A DNA stretch of 14,771 nt from CAZNLS01 sp964573895 (lineage in GTDB: Bacteria; Acidobacteriota; Aminicenantia; UBA2199). The position numbers and the translations under genes are program-made. The stretch lies in NCBI GenBank assembly GCA_964573895.1, contig CAZNLS010000063.1:1-14771 (forward strand). The letters are read 5' to 3'. Each line of letters opens with the position of its first letter. Position 1 is the first letter of the stretch. Positions 13,741 to 14,771 of this stretch are shown here, in pieces. Under the pieces are notes generated by a model, which saw only the letters and a program-made list of their open reading frames with translations, ran no database searches and was not told the origin of the DNA.

Positions 13741-14771
13741 ATTTTTTTATTTTTTCCAGCAGGGATTTATAGCTTATTTTCAGGATTCCGGAAGCTTTGC
13801 TTTTATTAAAATTTGTATCTTCCAAAACTTCTGAAATTCTCCTTTTTTCAACATATTCGACTGCCCGGGATACTGCCTGTTTTAAATCTCCTTTAATGAT
13901 CGATTCCGGCAGAGTGATTATACTCTCATCAGGAAGCATAATGTCTTTAATTCCTATTATGTTATTTCCGGAAATTATCATAGAGCGTTCTACTGCATTC
14001 TGAAGTTCTCTGACATTTCCCGGCCATCTGTAGCTTTTTAATTTTTTCTTTACACTTTCGGAAAATTCAGGAACATTCTTCCCCATCTCGGAAGAGAACT
14101 TTTTTTTAAAATACTCTGCCAGCAGTAGAATGTCGTCCGGGCGTTCTCTCAGCGGAGGGATCTTTATTGGAAAGACATTGATCCGGTAATACAGATCCTT
14201 TCTGAACCGGGAATCTCTAATAGCTTCATCGAGATTGATATTTGTTGCAAAAATGAACCTTACATCCAGATCAATTTCCCTGTTGCTCCCAAGTCTTGTA
14301 ATTTTTTTTTCTTCAATAACTCTTAGAATTTTTCCCTGAAGGTTTAATGGCAGATCCCCGATTTCATCCATGAAGAAAGTTCCCCCTTCGGCAATTTCAA
14401 GTTTCCCGGTATACTTCAGATGGGCATCGGTAAATGAGCCCTTCTCGTGTCCGAACAGCTCATTTTCAAGCAGATTTTCCGGGATTGAAGCTGAATTTAC
14501 AGTTATGAACGGATTATCTTTTCTGTCACTCAGGTTATGAATAGCTCTTGCAAAGAGCTCTTTTCCCGTCCCGCTTTCCCCGAGGAGAAGAACCGGAGTG
14601 TCCGTTACTGCTACCTGCTTCAGCTTGTCTCCCTGCATGAGAAAATTTTTATCTTTTCCTATTATTGGTGTTTTTCTCATCTCGGAGAAATAAAGATCTT
14701 TAAGAAATATATTTTCCCTCATAATTTTCGTTGATTCCAAAGCCTTATTGATTATCAGAAAGAGATAATCC
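13718..14771 (-). CDS. NtrC-type sigma-54-dependent response regulator, N-terminus beyond the edge
   Basis: At least 350 residues are visible and the frame stays open to the right edge, so the gene is partial. The first visible residues (DNLFLIINKALESTKIMREN) look like the end of a receiver domain and its linker helix. I therefore do not accept the in-frame TTG at 14740 as the start. The AAA+ domain shows Walker A LLLGESGTGKE, the sigma-54 contact loop GSFTDA (14423-14440; canonical GAFTGA), Walker B GGTFFMDEIGDLP, RFRKDLYYRINVFPIKIPPLRERPDD, and RWPGNVRELQN. A Fis-type helix-turn-helix ends the protein (NKSKASGILKISYKSLLEKIKKYG). It should activate sigma-54 promoters when phosphorylated by a partner kinase, which is not in the window. 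It overlaps the acyltransferase gene by 23 bases. Its targets are not evident; no clear GG-N10-GC promoter was found here. Confidence 0.9.
   Translation of the reverse strand, partial: DYLFLIINKALESTKIMRENIFLKDLYFSEMRKTPIIGKDKNFLMQGDKLKQVAVTDTPVLLLGESGTGKELFARAIHNLSDRKDNPFITVNSASIPENLLENELFGHEKGSFTDAHLKYTGKLEIAEGGTFFMDEIGDLPLNLQGKILRVIEEKKITRLGSNREIDLDVRFIFATNINLDEAIRDSRFRKDLYYRINVFPIKIPPLRERPDDILLLAEYFKKKFSSEMGKNVPEFSESVKKKLKSYRWPGNVRELQNAVERSMIISGNNIIGIKDIMLPDESIITLPESIIKGDLKQAVSRAVEYVEKRRISEVLEDTNFNKSKASGILKISYKSLLEKIKKYGLEKKN

Noticed and set aside
14738..14740. TTG as the start of the sigma-54 activator
   Set aside because: The frame remains open upstream with receiver/linker-like residues up to the window edge, so the gene is cut rather than starting here.

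Overview
The window is AT-rich bacterial chromosome with housekeeping and catabolic genes packed on both strands. I see no phage, insertion sequence, CRISPR array or rRNA. A TonB C-terminal domain, a secreted C69 peptidase and an NtrC-type sigma-54 activator point to a two-membrane (Gram-negative-type) bacterium. The phosphotransbutyrylase/butyrate kinase pair and phosphofructokinase point to a fermentative, probably anaerobic life. The merR - tRNA-Pro - surE - yqaA order recalls deltaproteobacterial and related lineages. I cannot name the phylum from sequence alone. One run of exactly 100 N (10447-10546) is an assembly gap of probably unknown true length, so this looks like a draft or metagenome-derived scaffold.

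Layout. (a) 1-1814, minus strand: a biotin carboxylase followed, with an 8-nt overlap, by the start of an acyl-CoA carboxylase carboxyltransferase subunit that runs off the left edge. (b) 1815-2072: a divergent promoter region with a perfect CCGGTT-GCA-AACCGG palindrome. (c) 2073-8072, plus strand: an AtuA-family protein, a small four-helix membrane protein, a secreted C69 dipeptidase, a short MerR-type regulator, tRNA-Pro(GGG), surE and a YqaA/DedA-like membrane protein. (d) 8119-14771, minus strand: reading in transcription order from the right edge, an NtrC-type response regulator (cut at its N-terminus by the edge), a DUF374 lysophospholipid acyltransferase and 6-phosphofructokinase. These are followed by a pseudokinase-TonB fusion, butyrate kinase and phosphate butyryltransferase.

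How they fit together. The carboxylase pair and AtuA resemble parts of acyclic-terpene or branched-chain acyl-CoA catabolism (geranyl-CoA or 3-methylcrotonyl-CoA carboxylase type) and share a control region. Ptb/Buk would conserve ATP from butyryl- or branched acyl-CoA. Pfk supplies glycolysis. The most unusual gene is at 10171-11850. It has a kinase fold lacking its catalytic residues, one membrane helix, a coiled coil and a TonB C-terminal domain, which is the topology of TonB with a pseudokinase in place of the short cytoplasmic tail. The scaffold gap lies between its coiled coil and TonB domain, so the fusion must be confirmed.
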